The notes below the pieces were generated by a model. That model did no database searches. It was not told the origin of the DNA and saw only the letters and a list, made by a program, of their open reading frames with translations. Below are positions 47,485 through 56,257 of a stretch of DNA of 64,000 bases, piece after piece. The DNA is from Helicobacter cetorum. Its GTDB lineage: Bacteria; Campylobacterota; Campylobacteria; Campylobacterales; Helicobacteraceae. Position numbers and translations under genes: made by a program. The stretch lies in NCBI RefSeq assembly GCF_900198405.1, contig NZ_FZMR01000019.1, positions 62,001-126,000 of the forward strand. Direction: 5' to 3'. The first letter of the stretch is position 1. Each line of letters opens with the position of its first letter.

Positions 47485-49059
47485 GTGTCTTTGAGAGTTA
47501 GGAATTTTTTAATTTTCCTTGTTATTTTTCTTTTTAGTGGATGTTTTGGGGTAATTTCTACCCATAAAACTCTCTCTCAAGCCCCCACAAACCATTCTTA
47601 TCTTTCCTATAACCCCTATACAACCACTATTGGTAATCTATACAAGCAATGGCTTACTATCAACCCTACTTATAGCGCTACCATGCTTTTAGAAGATGGC
47701 TTTGATGCCTTGTTACATAGAGTGGGTCTCATTAGAATGAGCCAAAAAAGCATTGATATACAGACTTATATCTATAGAAACGACCTTTCCTCTCAAGTGA
47801 TTGCTAAAGAGCTTTTAAAAGCAGCTAATCGTGGGGTAAAGGTGCGTATTTTAATAGATGATAATGGCTTAGATTCTGATTTTTCAGATATTATGCTTCT
47901 AAATTTCCATAAAAATATTGAAGTAAAAATCTTTAACCCCTACTATATCCGCAACAATGCCTTACGCTATTTTGAAATGCTTGTGGATTATGAACGCATT
48001 AAAAAACGCATGCATAACAAGCTGTTTATTGTAGATAATGTGGCTGTAATTATAGGGGGGCGTAATATTGGAGATAATTATTTTGATAACGATTTAGAGA
48101 CTAATTTCTTGGATTTAGATGCGTTATTTTTAGGAGGCATTGCCCTAAAAGCTAGAGAGAGTTTTGATAATTATTGGAATTTTTACCGCTCTGTCCCTAG
48201 CTCACTACTAAGCACTCATAAAAAGCTTAAAAACAATGCCAAAGAAATTGCCAAACTCCATAAAAAAATTCCCATAAGCACCAAAGATAAGCAAGAGTTT
48301 GAAAAAAAGATAGAGGATTTTATAGAACGCTTTCAAAAATACCAATACACCATTTACTATGGCGAAGTGGCTTTTCTAGCCGATTTGCCTAAAAAAATTG
48401 ACCTTCCAACCCTACCACAAAAACTCAAAAAACCCAATATTTCGCCCCACTCGCCTATCCAAATTGCTTTTGAAAAGGCTTTAGAAAATGCCAAAGACTC
48501 CGTTTCTATCGCCTCATCTTATTTCATTCCCGGTAAAAAAATCATGCAAACTTTTAAAAACCAAATTTCTAAGGGCATGGATATAGAGATACTGACTAAC
48601 TCACTCTCTTCAACTGATGCGATTGTAGTGTATGGAGCGTGGGAGAAGTATCGTAATAAATTAGTCAAAATGGGGGCTGATGTCTATGAAATCCGCAATG
48701 ATTTTTTCAACCGCCAAATTAAAGGGCGTTTTAGCACTAAGCATTCTTTACACAGCAAAACCATTGTTTTTGATGATAATCTCACGCTTTTGGGGAGTTT
48801 TAATATTGACCCTCGCTCTGCAGACATCAATACAGAGAGCGCTATACTCTTTTATAACCAAGACTTCGCTAAAAAAGTGCACTCACTCATCAAGCAAGAG
48901 GCCAAGCAATCATGGCATCTAGTGATACGACACCATAAAGTTATTTGGGAGGCTACAGAGGGGGGGAGGCTCATTCATCAAACCAACTCCCCTGATACTT
49001 CCTTGTTTTTGCGCTTTATCAAAGAATGGTCTAAAGTCTTGCCTGAAAGAGAGCTATAA
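47485..49059 (+). CDS. Phospholipase D-family lipoprotein (cardiolipin-synthase-like)
   Basis: A 524-aa protein with two HKD motifs, HNKLFIVDN...GGRNIGDNYF (near 173) and HSKTIVFDD...GSFNIDPRS (near 428), characteristic of cardiolipin synthases and related phosphatidyltransferases. The N-terminus has a hydrophobic stretch ending FLFSGC, a lipobox, so it is probably a lipoprotein rather than a multi-helix Cls. The start is GTG at 47485. It follows frdB by 28 nt as HP0190 does in H. pylori. Substrate is inferred. Confidence 0.88.
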   Translation: MSLRVRNFLIFLVIFLFSGCFGVISTHKTLSQAPTNHSYLSYNPYTTTIGNLYKQWLTINPTYSATMLLEDGFDALLHRVGLIRMSQKSIDIQTYIYRNDLSSQVIAKELLKAANRGVKVRILIDDNGLDSDFSDIMLLNFHKNIEVKIFNPYYIRNNALRYFEMLVDYERIKKRMHNKLFIVDNVAVIIGGRNIGDNYFDNDLETNFLDLDALFLGGIALKARESFDNYWNFYRSVPSSLLSTHKKLKNNAKEIAKLHKKIPISTKDKQEFEKKIEDFIERFQKYQYTIYYGEVAFLADLPKKIDLPTLPQKLKKPNISPHSPIQIAFEKALENAKDSVSIASSYFIPGKKIMQTFKNQISKGMDIEILTNSLSSTDAIVVYGAWEKYRNKLVKMGADVYEIRNDFFNRQIKGRFSTKHSLHSKTIVFDDNLTLLGSFNIDPRSADINTESAILFYNQDFAKKVHSLIKQEAKQSWHLVIRHHKVIWEATEGGRLIHQTNSPDTSLFLRFIKEWSKVLPEREL

Positions 49060-49101
49060 AAAGCTATTTTCTAATGAATAATCAAAAGATTTTAAAAATA
49101 C

Positions 49102-49132
49102 AAAAAGCTATAAGAAACCCCTATAGCTTTTT
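49102..49132. terminator. Bidirectional terminator between convergent genes
   Basis: AAAAAGCTATA (49102-49112) and TATAGCTTTTT (49122-49132): a perfect 11-bp stem with T/A tails in both directions, between the phospholipase-D gene and the minus-strand outer-membrane gene. Confidence 0.75.
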
Positions 49133-49140
49133 AAAACGCA

Positions 49141-50037
49141 TTAAAAGCGATAAACATAATTCACATTCCAAGTTACATATAAGGTCCATAAGCCATACAT
49201 ATTAGTTGTATTTGTAGGGGTGGAATTAGAGCAAGCACTTAAAGGGGAATTGTAATTGACCGCACAATTTCCCATATCCCCATGCACAGATCCACTAACT
49301 TCTAAAGTATGGTGCTTATTGCCCCCTCTCAAACCTAAAGTGCCAAAACCTTGAAATTGGGTTACATTCATCATCTTTACAGATTGGTTATTAAAACTCA
49401 CACTCTCTCCTCCAAACCCTGCTCCCAAAAACCAACCGACAAAAAACTTCTTGCTTTGATAAAAATCATTCAAAAAGTCTACAAACAAGCTATAAATATT
49501 CATAGAGATGCCAAGACCACTTACCCCTATGGATTGACCCCATGGCTGACCCTTATTGTTAAAATCTTGGATAGAAAAATTTTTAATCAAATTTTGTGCC
49601 TTATACGAATACAAAAAGCCTGCTCTCAAGCCAATATTGGGGTATTTTTTACTGATATACTGATAGCCAACTTCTACATTAAAACCATTTAAAATGGCTT
49701 GAGAGCTACTATCGCTCAAATTAGAAAATAACCAATTTTGTTGGAAAAGCCCCTTCCAACCACTAGCCATACCCGAATACCCTATCCCAATAAAAAACGC
49801 GCTTTTTTCTGGCGTGGCAATTTGGTGCTTTGGCGTAGTTTGATGATTGTTTTTAGTCTTTTCATCTATGAGAGCTTTTTCTTGATTTTTTTCATCAAGA
49901 GATTCTTTAGCGCTATCTATAGCTTGCAAGGTGCTAAAAGCTAAAATGCCAAGTAAAATACGAGCGAGACTAAAATATTTTATCAATTCGTTACCTATCT
50001 TTTTTTGTTGTAAAACAACTTGATTACTATAACACAT
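49141..50037 (-). CDS. Putative outer-membrane protein
   Basis: Signal peptide (IKYFSLARILLGILAFSTLQA), a charged linker rich in Lys/Glu/Gln (residues 40-75), then a barrel that opens KSAFFIGIGYSGMASGW and ends WNVNYVYRF with a terminal aromatic residue. It resembles small Hop/Hof-type proteins. The ATG at 50037 gives an unusual 19-residue extension; TTG at about 49980 with AGGTAA upstream may be the real start. It is not assigned to a named family. Confidence 0.72.
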   Translation of the reverse strand: MCYSNQVVLQQKKIGNELIKYFSLARILLGILAFSTLQAIDSAKESLDEKNQEKALIDEKTKNNHQTTPKHQIATPEKSAFFIGIGYSGMASGWKGLFQQNWLFSNLSDSSSQAILNGFNVEVGYQYISKKYPNIGLRAGFLYSYKAQNLIKNFSIQDFNNKGQPWGQSIGVSGLGISMNIYSLFVDFLNDFYQSKKFFVGWFLGAGFGGESVSFNNQSVKMMNVTQFQGFGTLGLRGGNKHHTLEVSGSVHGDMGNCAVNYNSPLSACSNSTPTNTTNMYGLWTLYVTWNVNYVYRF

Positions 50038-50236
50038 ATCATATTCCTTTTTTTAAAACATCAAAACAAAATCCATTATTCTAGTATTTAACGCCTTAAA
50101 ATCTTTTCAAATTGCTTAAAACTCATCTTTGATGTTAAATCCTTTATTTTTTATCTATTTTTTTAAAATTCTTTGTCTCTCTTTAATGATTGTTATTACC
50201 AACAAATTAGCATAAGAAATATAAACGCCCTTATTC

Positions 50237-50242
50237 TATAAT
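50237..50242 (+). promoter_or_regulatory. -10 box for the plus-strand outer-membrane gene at 50275
   Basis: TATAAT 33 nt before the ATG, in the space between two divergent outer-membrane genes. Confidence 0.5.
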
Positions 50243-50274
50243 GTAGGTCAAAATTAAAGCTAAAAAGAGAGATT

Positions 50275-51066
50275 ATGAAGAGTTTATTTGTTTTTTTGTT
50301 TCTTTTTAGCTCTTTGCATGCTATAAGCGGTGAAATTACTTGGTCTAAATTCATCAATAGTTTTAAGAATAATCCTAAAGCACAAAAAGAGCCTTCTAAG
50401 CAAAACAAACAAAATTTACAAAAATCAAAACCTTTGCAAAACCACTCTAAGTCAAACAAAAATCAAAGCGATTTAGCTAAAAAAGACCAGCAAGTTTTAG
50501 AAAAAATCCTAAAAAAGAACATGAGCTTTTATTTTACCTTTGGATACACTTATGGGCGTATGCGTTATTCTGTTAATACACCCATGCAAGAAAATTTCTC
50601 TACTAATAGTATAGGCTTTAGAGCCACTTCTGGTTTAGAGCATTATTTTAAAAAGCATTCTAAGTTTGGATATAGGCTATTTAGCACCTACACTTATTCA
50701 CACTCTCTTTCAGTCGCACACCCTCAGCTTATACTCGCTCAAAGCTATGGCGGAGGGCTAGATTTTTTTGCCACTCTTATAAAGAAAAAGACTTATCACT
50801 TAAGGTCTTATGCTGGCTTTGCCCTTAAAGATGAATTATTGATAGTGAGTGATGTTACTAAAATGGCGATTATCACTAAGAGTAAAAAGAGCTTTTTTCA
50901 AGCTCCTTTTAGATGTGGGTTTGTTGTAGATTTTATTGGGTATTTATCTTTGCAATGGGGGTTTGAAATCCCCTTAGTAAAGAATACCGCTTTTAACTAT
51001 GATGGCTACAAGGAGCATTTTTCGCAGTTTTGGAAAACGAATTTTTCAATCATTGTTTCATTTTAA
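50275..51066 (+). CDS. Putative outer-membrane protein with Lys/Gln-rich linker
   Basis: Signal peptide (MKSLFVFLFLFSSLHA, residues 1-16), a long low-complexity linker rich in Lys, Gln, Asn and Ser (about 30-75), then a barrel domain with FYFTFGYTYGRMRYSV, YRLFSTYTYSHS and a final strand ending IIVSF. At 263 aa it is a small barrel. It is divergent from a similar gene at 49141 and convergent with cysE (1-nt gap between stop codons). Function is unknown. Confidence 0.7.
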   Translation: MKSLFVFLFLFSSLHAISGEITWSKFINSFKNNPKAQKEPSKQNKQNLQKSKPLQNHSKSNKNQSDLAKKDQQVLEKILKKNMSFYFTFGYTYGRMRYSVNTPMQENFSTNSIGFRATSGLEHYFKKHSKFGYRLFSTYTYSHSLSVAHPQLILAQSYGGGLDFFATLIKKKTYHLRSYAGFALKDELLIVSDVTKMAIITKSKKSFFQAPFRCGFVVDFIGYLSLQWGFEIPLVKNTAFNYDGYKEHFSQFWKTNFSIIVSF

Positions 51067-51067
51067 A

Positions 51068-51568
51068 TTACTTCACTATCCCTACAGCTACAGAATTTGG
51101 CTCTATGTCTTTTAGCACGACAGCATTTGCTCCAATCTTAGCCCCCTCGCCAATAGTAATATTGCCTAAGACTTTTGCACCAGCTCCTATAATGACATGA
51201 TTTTTTAAAGTAGGGTGGCGCTTCTTTTTAGCTAAACTTAGCCCTCCTAAAGTTACCCCTTGATAAATCAAGCAATCATCGCCAATAATGGTGGTTTCGC
51301 CTATGACAATGCCTATAGCATGGTCTATAAATAGCCTACGACCTATTGAAGCACCCGGATGAATATCTACTTTAGTGATAAATAAATTCATTCCACTAAT
51401 CATTCTAGCCATAAGCTTAAAGTTTTTAACCCACAAGGCATGCGCGATTCTGTGTAAAATCAAAGCCACTAAACCCGGATAGCAAAATAATAGCTCCCAT
51501 TGGCTATTAAATGCTGGGTCTTTAAGAGCGGGCTGTTTAATATCTTCTTTTATCAAAGACCAAATCAA
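51068..51568 (-). CDS. cysE: Serine acetyltransferase
   Basis: Makes O-acetylserine for cysteine synthesis. The hexapeptide beta-helix contains [20 protein letters not shown] (near 68), where Asp and His are catalytic, and GVTLGGLSL. It is the short type (166 aa) lacking most of the N-terminal helical domain. The C-terminus ends GIVK rather than the terminal isoleucine that docks into CysK in other bacteria. It follows cysK by 20 nt, making a compact cysteine-synthesis pair. Confidence 0.93.
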   Translation of the reverse strand: MIWSLIKEDIKQPALKDPAFNSQWELLFCYPGLVALILHRIAHALWVKNFKLMARMISGMNLFITKVDIHPGASIGRRLFIDHAIGIVIGETTIIGDDCLIYQGVTLGGLSLAKKKRHPTLKNHVIIGAGAKVLGNITIGEGAKIGANAVVLKDIEPNSVAVGIVK

Positions 51569-51588
51569 AGTTTCACCTTATCAATATA

Positions 51589-52482
51589 TCAATCAAAAAT
51601 ACCGGTGCTTAAATAGCGTTCACCCGTATCATTGAGCATGGTTACAACAACTTGATGAGATTTAATGAGTTGTTTAGCTACAAACACATTCGCCCCACTT
51701 GAAATACCTACTAACAAGCCATCATTTCTAGCTAAATGCAAGGTTGAATTAATGGCGTCTTCATTAGAAATGGTTATGATTTCATCAATAACGCTCAAAT
51801 CTAAATTTTTAGGCACAAAATTCGCCCCTATACCTTGGATTTTATGGCTACCGGCTCTTTTTTGACTCACTAAGGGCGAATCTTTTGGCTCAATAGCAAT
51901 GATTTTAATTTGCGGGTTTTTTTCTTTTAAAAATTTCCCTACCCCAGAAATCGTCCCCCCTGTGCCAAAGCCTGCAATAAAGGCATCAATTTTACCTTGC
52001 GTGCTATTCCAAATTTCAAGAGCGGTTGTTTTATAGTGCATATTAGGGTTAGCCACATTTTCAAACTGACTAGGAATAAAAGAATTAGGATTATCTTTGG
52101 CTAATTCTAATGCCTTTTGCACCGCCCCTTGCATGCCTAAACTAGGCTCTGTTAAAACAATCTTAGCCCCATAAGCTTTGAGTAATTTTTGTCTTTCTAT
52201 ACTCATAGAACTTGGCATAGTAAAGATAGCTTGCAAGCGCAAACTCGCACAAATCATGCTCAATGCAATGCCGGTATTCCCACTTGTAGGCTCAATAATC
52301 AAAGTGTTTTGATTGATTTTGTTAGTTTCTAAAGCATTTTTAATCATCGCTATAGAGGCTCTATCTTTAATAGAATGTGAGGGGTTTAAAAACTCGCACT
52401 TGCCTAAAATCGTGCCAACATCATGGCTAATTTTTATGAGCGGAGTGTTTCCTATAAGCTCAGTAACCTTTTCAAAAACCAT
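51589..52482 (-). CDS. cysK: Cysteine synthase (O-acetylserine sulfhydrylase, CysM/CysK type)
   Basis: PLP enzyme that makes cysteine from O-acetylserine and sulfide. ELIGNTPLIKI at the start, the PLP lysine in PSHSIKDRAS (near 37), the substrate loop PTSGNTGIAL (near 65) and the phosphate loop GFGTGGTISG (near 170) are present. It looks more like the Campylobacter CysM-type enzyme than the cystathionine-synthase-like HP0107 as I recall it. With cysE directly downstream it suggests de novo cysteine synthesis from serine. Confidence 0.92.
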   Translation of the reverse strand: MVFEKVTELIGNTPLIKISHDVGTILGKCEFLNPSHSIKDRASIAMIKNALETNKINQNTLIIEPTSGNTGIALSMICASLRLQAIFTMPSSMSIERQKLLKAYGAKIVLTEPSLGMQGAVQKALELAKDNPNSFIPSQFENVANPNMHYKTTALEIWNSTQGKIDAFIAGFGTGGTISGVGKFLKEKNPQIKIIAIEPKDSPLVSQKRAGSHKIQGIGANFVPKNLDLSVIDEIITISNEDAINSTLHLARNDGLLVGISSGANVFVAKQLIKSHQVVVTMLNDTGERYLSTGIFD

Positions 52483-52669
52483 TTTTTACCCTTTATGATA
52501 AAACTTTAATGACAGATTTTTTCTGTAATTGGTGAAAACTTATATCAAAATTAGTTGCATATTAAGAAAATATTTGGTAAAAATGATAAAATTTTTAGGA
52601 AGTTAAGCCAAAATTTCACATTCTTTTTGGGCTTATTTTTCTAAAAATTTTTAATTATTTCAAAAGTTC

Positions 52670-52698
52670 TTGACAAGCACTCAAAAAAATTGTATTAT
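52670..52698 (+). promoter_or_regulatory. Strong promoter for the tRNA array
   Basis: TTGACA (52670-52675) and TATTAT (52693-52698) separated by exactly 17 nt: a perfect -35 and a near-perfect -10, unusual in this genus, where -35 boxes are weak. It lies 47 nt before tRNA-Lys. Confidence 0.75.
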
Positions 52699-52744
52699 TT
52701 CAAAGTCTTTTCATTCAAAGGGCGTTTTATTGTTTTATTTTTAA

Positions 52745-52820
52745 GACCCGTTAGCTCAGCCGGTAGAGCAATTCCCTTTTAAGGAATGGGCCGTTGGTTC
52801 GAATCCAACACGGGTCACCA
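52745..52820 (+). tRNA. tRNA-Lys (anticodon UUU)
   Basis: 76 nt with encoded CCA. Acceptor GACCCGT/ACGGGTC, anticodon loop CTTTTAA giving UUU, and T loop TTCGAAT are all intact. First of a five-tRNA array. Confidence 0.96.
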
Positions 52821-52839
52821 TTTTTAAATTGAGCATAGT

Positions 52840-52914
52840 GGCTCCTTCATCTAGTGGTTAGGATACCACCCTTTCACGGTGGTTACAGGGGTTCAAATCC
52901 CCTAGGAGTCACCA
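52840..52914 (+). tRNA. tRNA-Glu (anticodon UUC), copy 1
   Basis: 75 nt with encoded CCA. Acceptor GGCTCCT/AGGAGTC has one G-U pair; the anticodon stem CCACC/GGTGG carries loop CTTTCAC, giving UUC. It lies 19 nt after tRNA-Lys. Confidence 0.95.
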
Positions 52915-52965
52915 CTCTTTTTTAAATCTTTATTTTTTTAATTAGTGCTATCTCATCTAAAAGAT

Positions 52966-53041
52966 GGTCGCTTAGCTCAGTTGGTAGAGCGCTACCCTTA
53001 CAAGGTAGATGTCATAAGTTCGAGTCTTATAGCGACCACCA
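52966..53041 (+). tRNA. tRNA-Val (anticodon UAC)
   Basis: 76 nt with encoded CCA. Acceptor GGTCGCT/AGCGACC, anticodon stem CTACC/GGTAG with UAC, T loop TTCGAGT. Third in the array. Confidence 0.96.
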
Positions 53042-53100
53042 TTTTAACTTCAAAAGTGAAGCCATAGTAGTGTGATGAGATTGAAGTTTATTTAAAGCAT

Positions 53101-53177
53101 GGAGCGGTAGTTCAGCTGGTTAGAATATCTGCCTGTCACGCAGGGGGTCGCGGGTTCGAGTCCCGTCCGCTCCGCCA
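53101..53177 (+). tRNA. tRNA-Asp (anticodon GUC)
   Basis: 77 nt with encoded CCA. Acceptor GGAGCGG/CCGCTCC, anticodon loop CTGTCAC giving GUC, T arm GCGGG-TTCGAGT-CCCGT. Fourth in the array. Confidence 0.96.
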
Positions 53178-53249
53178 CTCAAATATTTCTCTCAAAATTA
53201 TCTTATTATTTTCTCTTTTTTAGTTATCGCATTGTTTTTGTATTTTAAT

Positions 53250-53325
53250 GACCCTTTCATCTAGTGGCCAAGGATACCACCCTTTCACGGTGGAAACGGA
53301 AGTTCAAATCTTTCAAGGGTCGCCA
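53250..53325 (+). tRNA. tRNA-Glu (anticodon UUC), copy 2
   Basis: 76 nt with encoded CCA. The anticodon arm is identical to copy 1, but acceptor (GACCCTT/AAGGGTC), D loop and T stem (GGAAG/CTTTC) differ, so this is a distinct isoacceptor gene rather than a recent duplicate. Confidence 0.94.
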
Positions 53326-53362
53326 TTTTCAAAAATTAATCAAATATGAAGTTTATTGTAGT

Positions 53363-53368
53363 TATAAT
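53363..53368 (+). promoter_or_regulatory. -10 box for the Hop-like gene
   Basis: TATAAT 38 nt after the last tRNA and about 140 nt before the ATG of the Hop-like protein, implying a long leader. Confidence 0.4.
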
Positions 53369-53508
53369 ACGCACCGATATTAAAAAGATGATTATTGTAA
53401 GCAATTCAAAACACTCTCTCATAATGCGTTTTTTAAACGAACTTTTTAATTCATTAAAACGCCTTAGAAAGCGTGCATATTTTAAAAATCTTAGAACAAG
53501 GTATTTGT

Positions 53509-54864
53509 ATGAAAACAAAGAAAATTACAAAAAGTATGGTCGCTTGGAGTTTGTTAAGCGCTTTTCTTGTAGCCGAAGAAAACGGCTTTTATGGCGAGCT
53601 TGGTTGGATATACTCACACCAAGAATACTCCCAAAAGACCAAAACGCTTATCCCAGAAAAAGTTATCCCTGCCACTAATCCTAATGGCACTATTCCTAAT
53701 CCTTTTCCTAATGAAAAACCACTCCCACCCAATACCGATACAACTTGCACTTCAGCAAATAGCACAAGCTGTATTAATGGCGAAAGCATAACAACTCAAA
53801 TCAGCTCGCTTGATAATCTTGTTACCACGCTTTATGATTTAGAAAGTGCGAGCAGGGGTAGTGGCACTAATGGAAAGTATCAAAATTATGATTTTTCTTC
53901 AAAAATACTAACTGACAATATTAATACGGCGATACAAGATATTATCAAATTACATAATTTTGCTAATGGCAAACAAGACTTACTCTATAACGGCGCAAAC
54001 AACCTTGGTGAATTGCTTGCTAGTGCTAGTAGTGCTGTTGGGGCAGTCGCCTCATATCTTAATAAAGAGGCTAACGCTCCCTTTAGTCAACAAATCCCCT
54101 TAAAAACTGCCCCTATAGGCACACCCATTTCTGCAAGCCCTGAAGAGCAAGCCAAACAAGTAGTGTTGAGTAATGCCTCTAGCGTGGCTAATAACGCTCA
54201 AGGCTATTTAAATGGTATCATCTCTCAAATCCAAGCCACAGCTAGAAAAGCTAGTATTATCCCCAGAACTATTCCTAGTATCAGTAGCTCTAGCTCCTTA
54301 GGTAATGGCGGGCCGGGCTATGGCTTGAATGTGCAGTTTGGCTATAAATGGTTCTTTGGAAAGAAAAAGCGTTTTGGCGTGCGAACCTATGCGACTTACT
54401 CCTATTTGTATTCTAATTTGCAATATAAAAACCAATTCAAGCAAGATGTAGCTAGTGTAGGCTTAGTGGGTCAAGCTAACAATAATATTTATGGTGCGGG
54501 CATAGACTTTTTATGGAATTTTTGGGAAGGCAAAGGTAAGAATCAATACCGCACAGCTGGAATATTGCTTGGCACTGAATTATTGGGGTCTACTTGGTGT
54601 GTTGAAAACCAATCATTTTGGGAAAATGAAATGCATGTCATAAATACGCATGGAGGGCATGCCAAGATGAATACAAGCTACTTTCAAATTCCTGTGGTTG
54701 TGGGCTTTAGGTCTAATCTATCCAAGCATAATGGCTTAGAATTTGGGCTTAAAATCCCCCTAGCTTATAACAGCTATTTTAAAAGCCATTATAACGGCAC
54801 AGAAACCACCGTTGTGTATAAAAACATGGTGCAGTTTTACATCAACTATGTGGTGAATTTCTAA
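53509..54864 (+). CDS. Hop-family outer-membrane protein
   Basis: A 451-aa outer-membrane protein. Signal peptide KSMVAWSLLSAFLVAEE with cleavage before ENGFYGELGWIYSHQE, the standard mature start of Hop porins and adhesins. A helical passenger follows (about residues 70-265) with a disulfide-type CTSANSTSC loop, then a C-terminal barrel with GLNVQFGYKWFFGKKKRFGVR and the closing INYVVNF. ATG at 53509 was chosen because it places the signal peptide correctly and has AAGG upstream; the frame is open to 53473. It is short for a Hop adhesin. Host target is unknown. Confidence 0.88.
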   Translation: MKTKKITKSMVAWSLLSAFLVAEENGFYGELGWIYSHQEYSQKTKTLIPEKVIPATNPNGTIPNPFPNEKPLPPNTDTTCTSANSTSCINGESITTQISSLDNLVTTLYDLESASRGSGTNGKYQNYDFSSKILTDNINTAIQDIIKLHNFANGKQDLLYNGANNLGELLASASSAVGAVASYLNKEANAPFSQQIPLKTAPIGTPISASPEEQAKQVVLSNASSVANNAQGYLNGIISQIQATARKASIIPRTIPSISSSSSLGNGGPGYGLNVQFGYKWFFGKKKRFGVRTYATYSYLYSNLQYKNQFKQDVASVGLVGQANNNIYGAGIDFLWNFWEGKGKNQYRTAGILLGTELLGSTWCVENQSFWENEMHVINTHGGHAKMNTSYFQIPVVVGFRSNLSKHNGLEFGLKIPLAYNSYFKSHYNGTETTVVYKNMVQFYINYVVNF

Positions 54865-54889
54865 AATTTACATAAGGGGCTTTAGGGCG

Positions 54890-56257
54890 TTAGCATTTTA
54901 AGGTTTTGGCTAATCCCCCTAACGAAGTCTCTTTGTATTTTTCATTCATATCTTTTCCGGTAGCATACATCGTAGCAATCACTTCATCTAGGCTTACTTT
55001 AGGCTTGTAATCATCTTCTAGGGCAAGTTTAGAGGCGCTGATAGCCTTAATCGCACCTAAGACATTCCTTTCAATGCAAGGAATTTGCACCAAGCCTTCC
55101 ACAGGGTCGCATGTCAATCCTAAATGATGTTCCATAGCAATTTCACTAGCCATTAAGACTTGTTGCATTGTAGCTTGATATAGATACGCTAAGCCCCCTG
55201 CAGCCATAGAGCTTGCCACACCAATTTCAGCTTGACACCCCGCCTCTGCACCACTTAATGAGGCATTCTTTTTATAAAGATAGCCAATAGCAGAACATGT
55301 GAGCAAAAAGTCATTGACAGCCATTTGTGATAAATTTTCAAACAAATGATTTTGTGCGTATAAAAGGACACTTGGCACAACTGCACATGCTCCATTAGTA
55401 GGGGCGGTTACCACCTTACCCCCACTAGCATTTTCTTCAGCAATAGCTCGAGCATAAAGCGAAATATAATCAATCAAGGCTAAGGGGTCATTCCCATTTT
55501 TGGGGTGTTTTTCTAAGCGTGCTTTAATGCTTGGGGCTAATCGTGTAACTTTCAAGCGACCGGGCAGATAAATTTCTTTAGAATTAGCCCCATTATTGTA
55601 GCATTCAAGCATGGTTTGATAGATTTTTGTCATCGCTTCATCAGGGTGATTTCCCAAAGCCTTTTCTCTCAAACGCACGATTTCAGCAATGCTTTTTTGA
55701 TGTGTTTGGCATAATTCTAGCAATTCTTTAGCGCTACTAAAATCATAGGCAGTGCTTTCACTAGCGCTTTCTTTAGATAGATTTTTTAATTCTGTCTCCG
55801 TATAGACAAACCCCCCTCCAACAGAATAATAAGTCTCTTCTTTTAAAATCTCTCCCTTAGCATTAAAAGCTTGTAAAATGAGAGCGTTTTCATGCCTAGT
55901 TAAACGCTCATTATTAAAAATTAGATCTTTAGAATAGTCAAAATGAACGCCATGTTTATTGGCAAGTTTTAAAACTTTATTCTCAAGTGTTTCATGCAAC
56001 AAGGTTTTTTTGGTTGTAATATCTAATTCGTTAGCATAAATCCCATGCAAGCCAATAAGCACCGCCTCATCGCTCAAATGCCCTTTTCCGGTCAAAGACA
56101 ATGAGCCATGCAAAGTGATTTGAATGCGCTCTACTTGTTCTAAAACATCTTTTAACAATTCACAAAATCTAGCTCCAGCTTCCATAGGCCCTATGGTGTG
56201 TGAAGAGCTAGGCCCAACCCCGATTTTAAAAATGGATAAAATAGAAAAACTAGCCAT
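54890..56257 (-). CDS. sdaA: L-serine dehydratase (iron-sulfur, single chain)
   Basis: Deaminates serine to pyruvate, a major carbon route in gastric Helicobacter. The N-terminal FKIGVGPSSSHTIGPM is the beta-domain signature; the cluster-binding cysteines are in TAPTNGACAVVP (near 289), SGAEAGCQAEIG (near 332) and GLTCDPVEGLVQIPC (near 370). At 455 aa it is full length. Its start overlaps the sdaC stop codon by one base, so uptake and breakdown of serine are coexpressed. Confidence 0.97.
   Translation of the reverse strand: MASFSILSIFKIGVGPSSSHTIGPMEAGARFCELLKDVLEQVERIQITLHGSLSLTGKGHLSDEAVLIGLHGIYANELDITTKKTLLHETLENKVLKLANKHGVHFDYSKDLIFNNERLTRHENALILQAFNAKGEILKEETYYSVGGGFVYTETELKNLSKESASESTAYDFSSAKELLELCQTHQKSIAEIVRLREKALGNHPDEAMTKIYQTMLECYNNGANSKEIYLPGRLKVTRLAPSIKARLEKHPKNGNDPLALIDYISLYARAIAEENASGGKVVTAPTNGACAVVPSVLLYAQNHLFENLSQMAVNDFLLTCSAIGYLYKKNASLSGAEAGCQAEIGVASSMAAGGLAYLYQATMQQVLMASEIAMEHHLGLTCDPVEGLVQIPCIERNVLGAIKAISASKLALEDDYKPKVSLDEVIATMYATGKDMNEKYKETSLGGLAKTLKC

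Noticed and set aside
53346-53678. Plus-strand frame of 110 codons before the Hop gene
   Set aside because: Basic, low-complexity translation that overlaps the Hop signal peptide in another frame; no motif or ribosome site.
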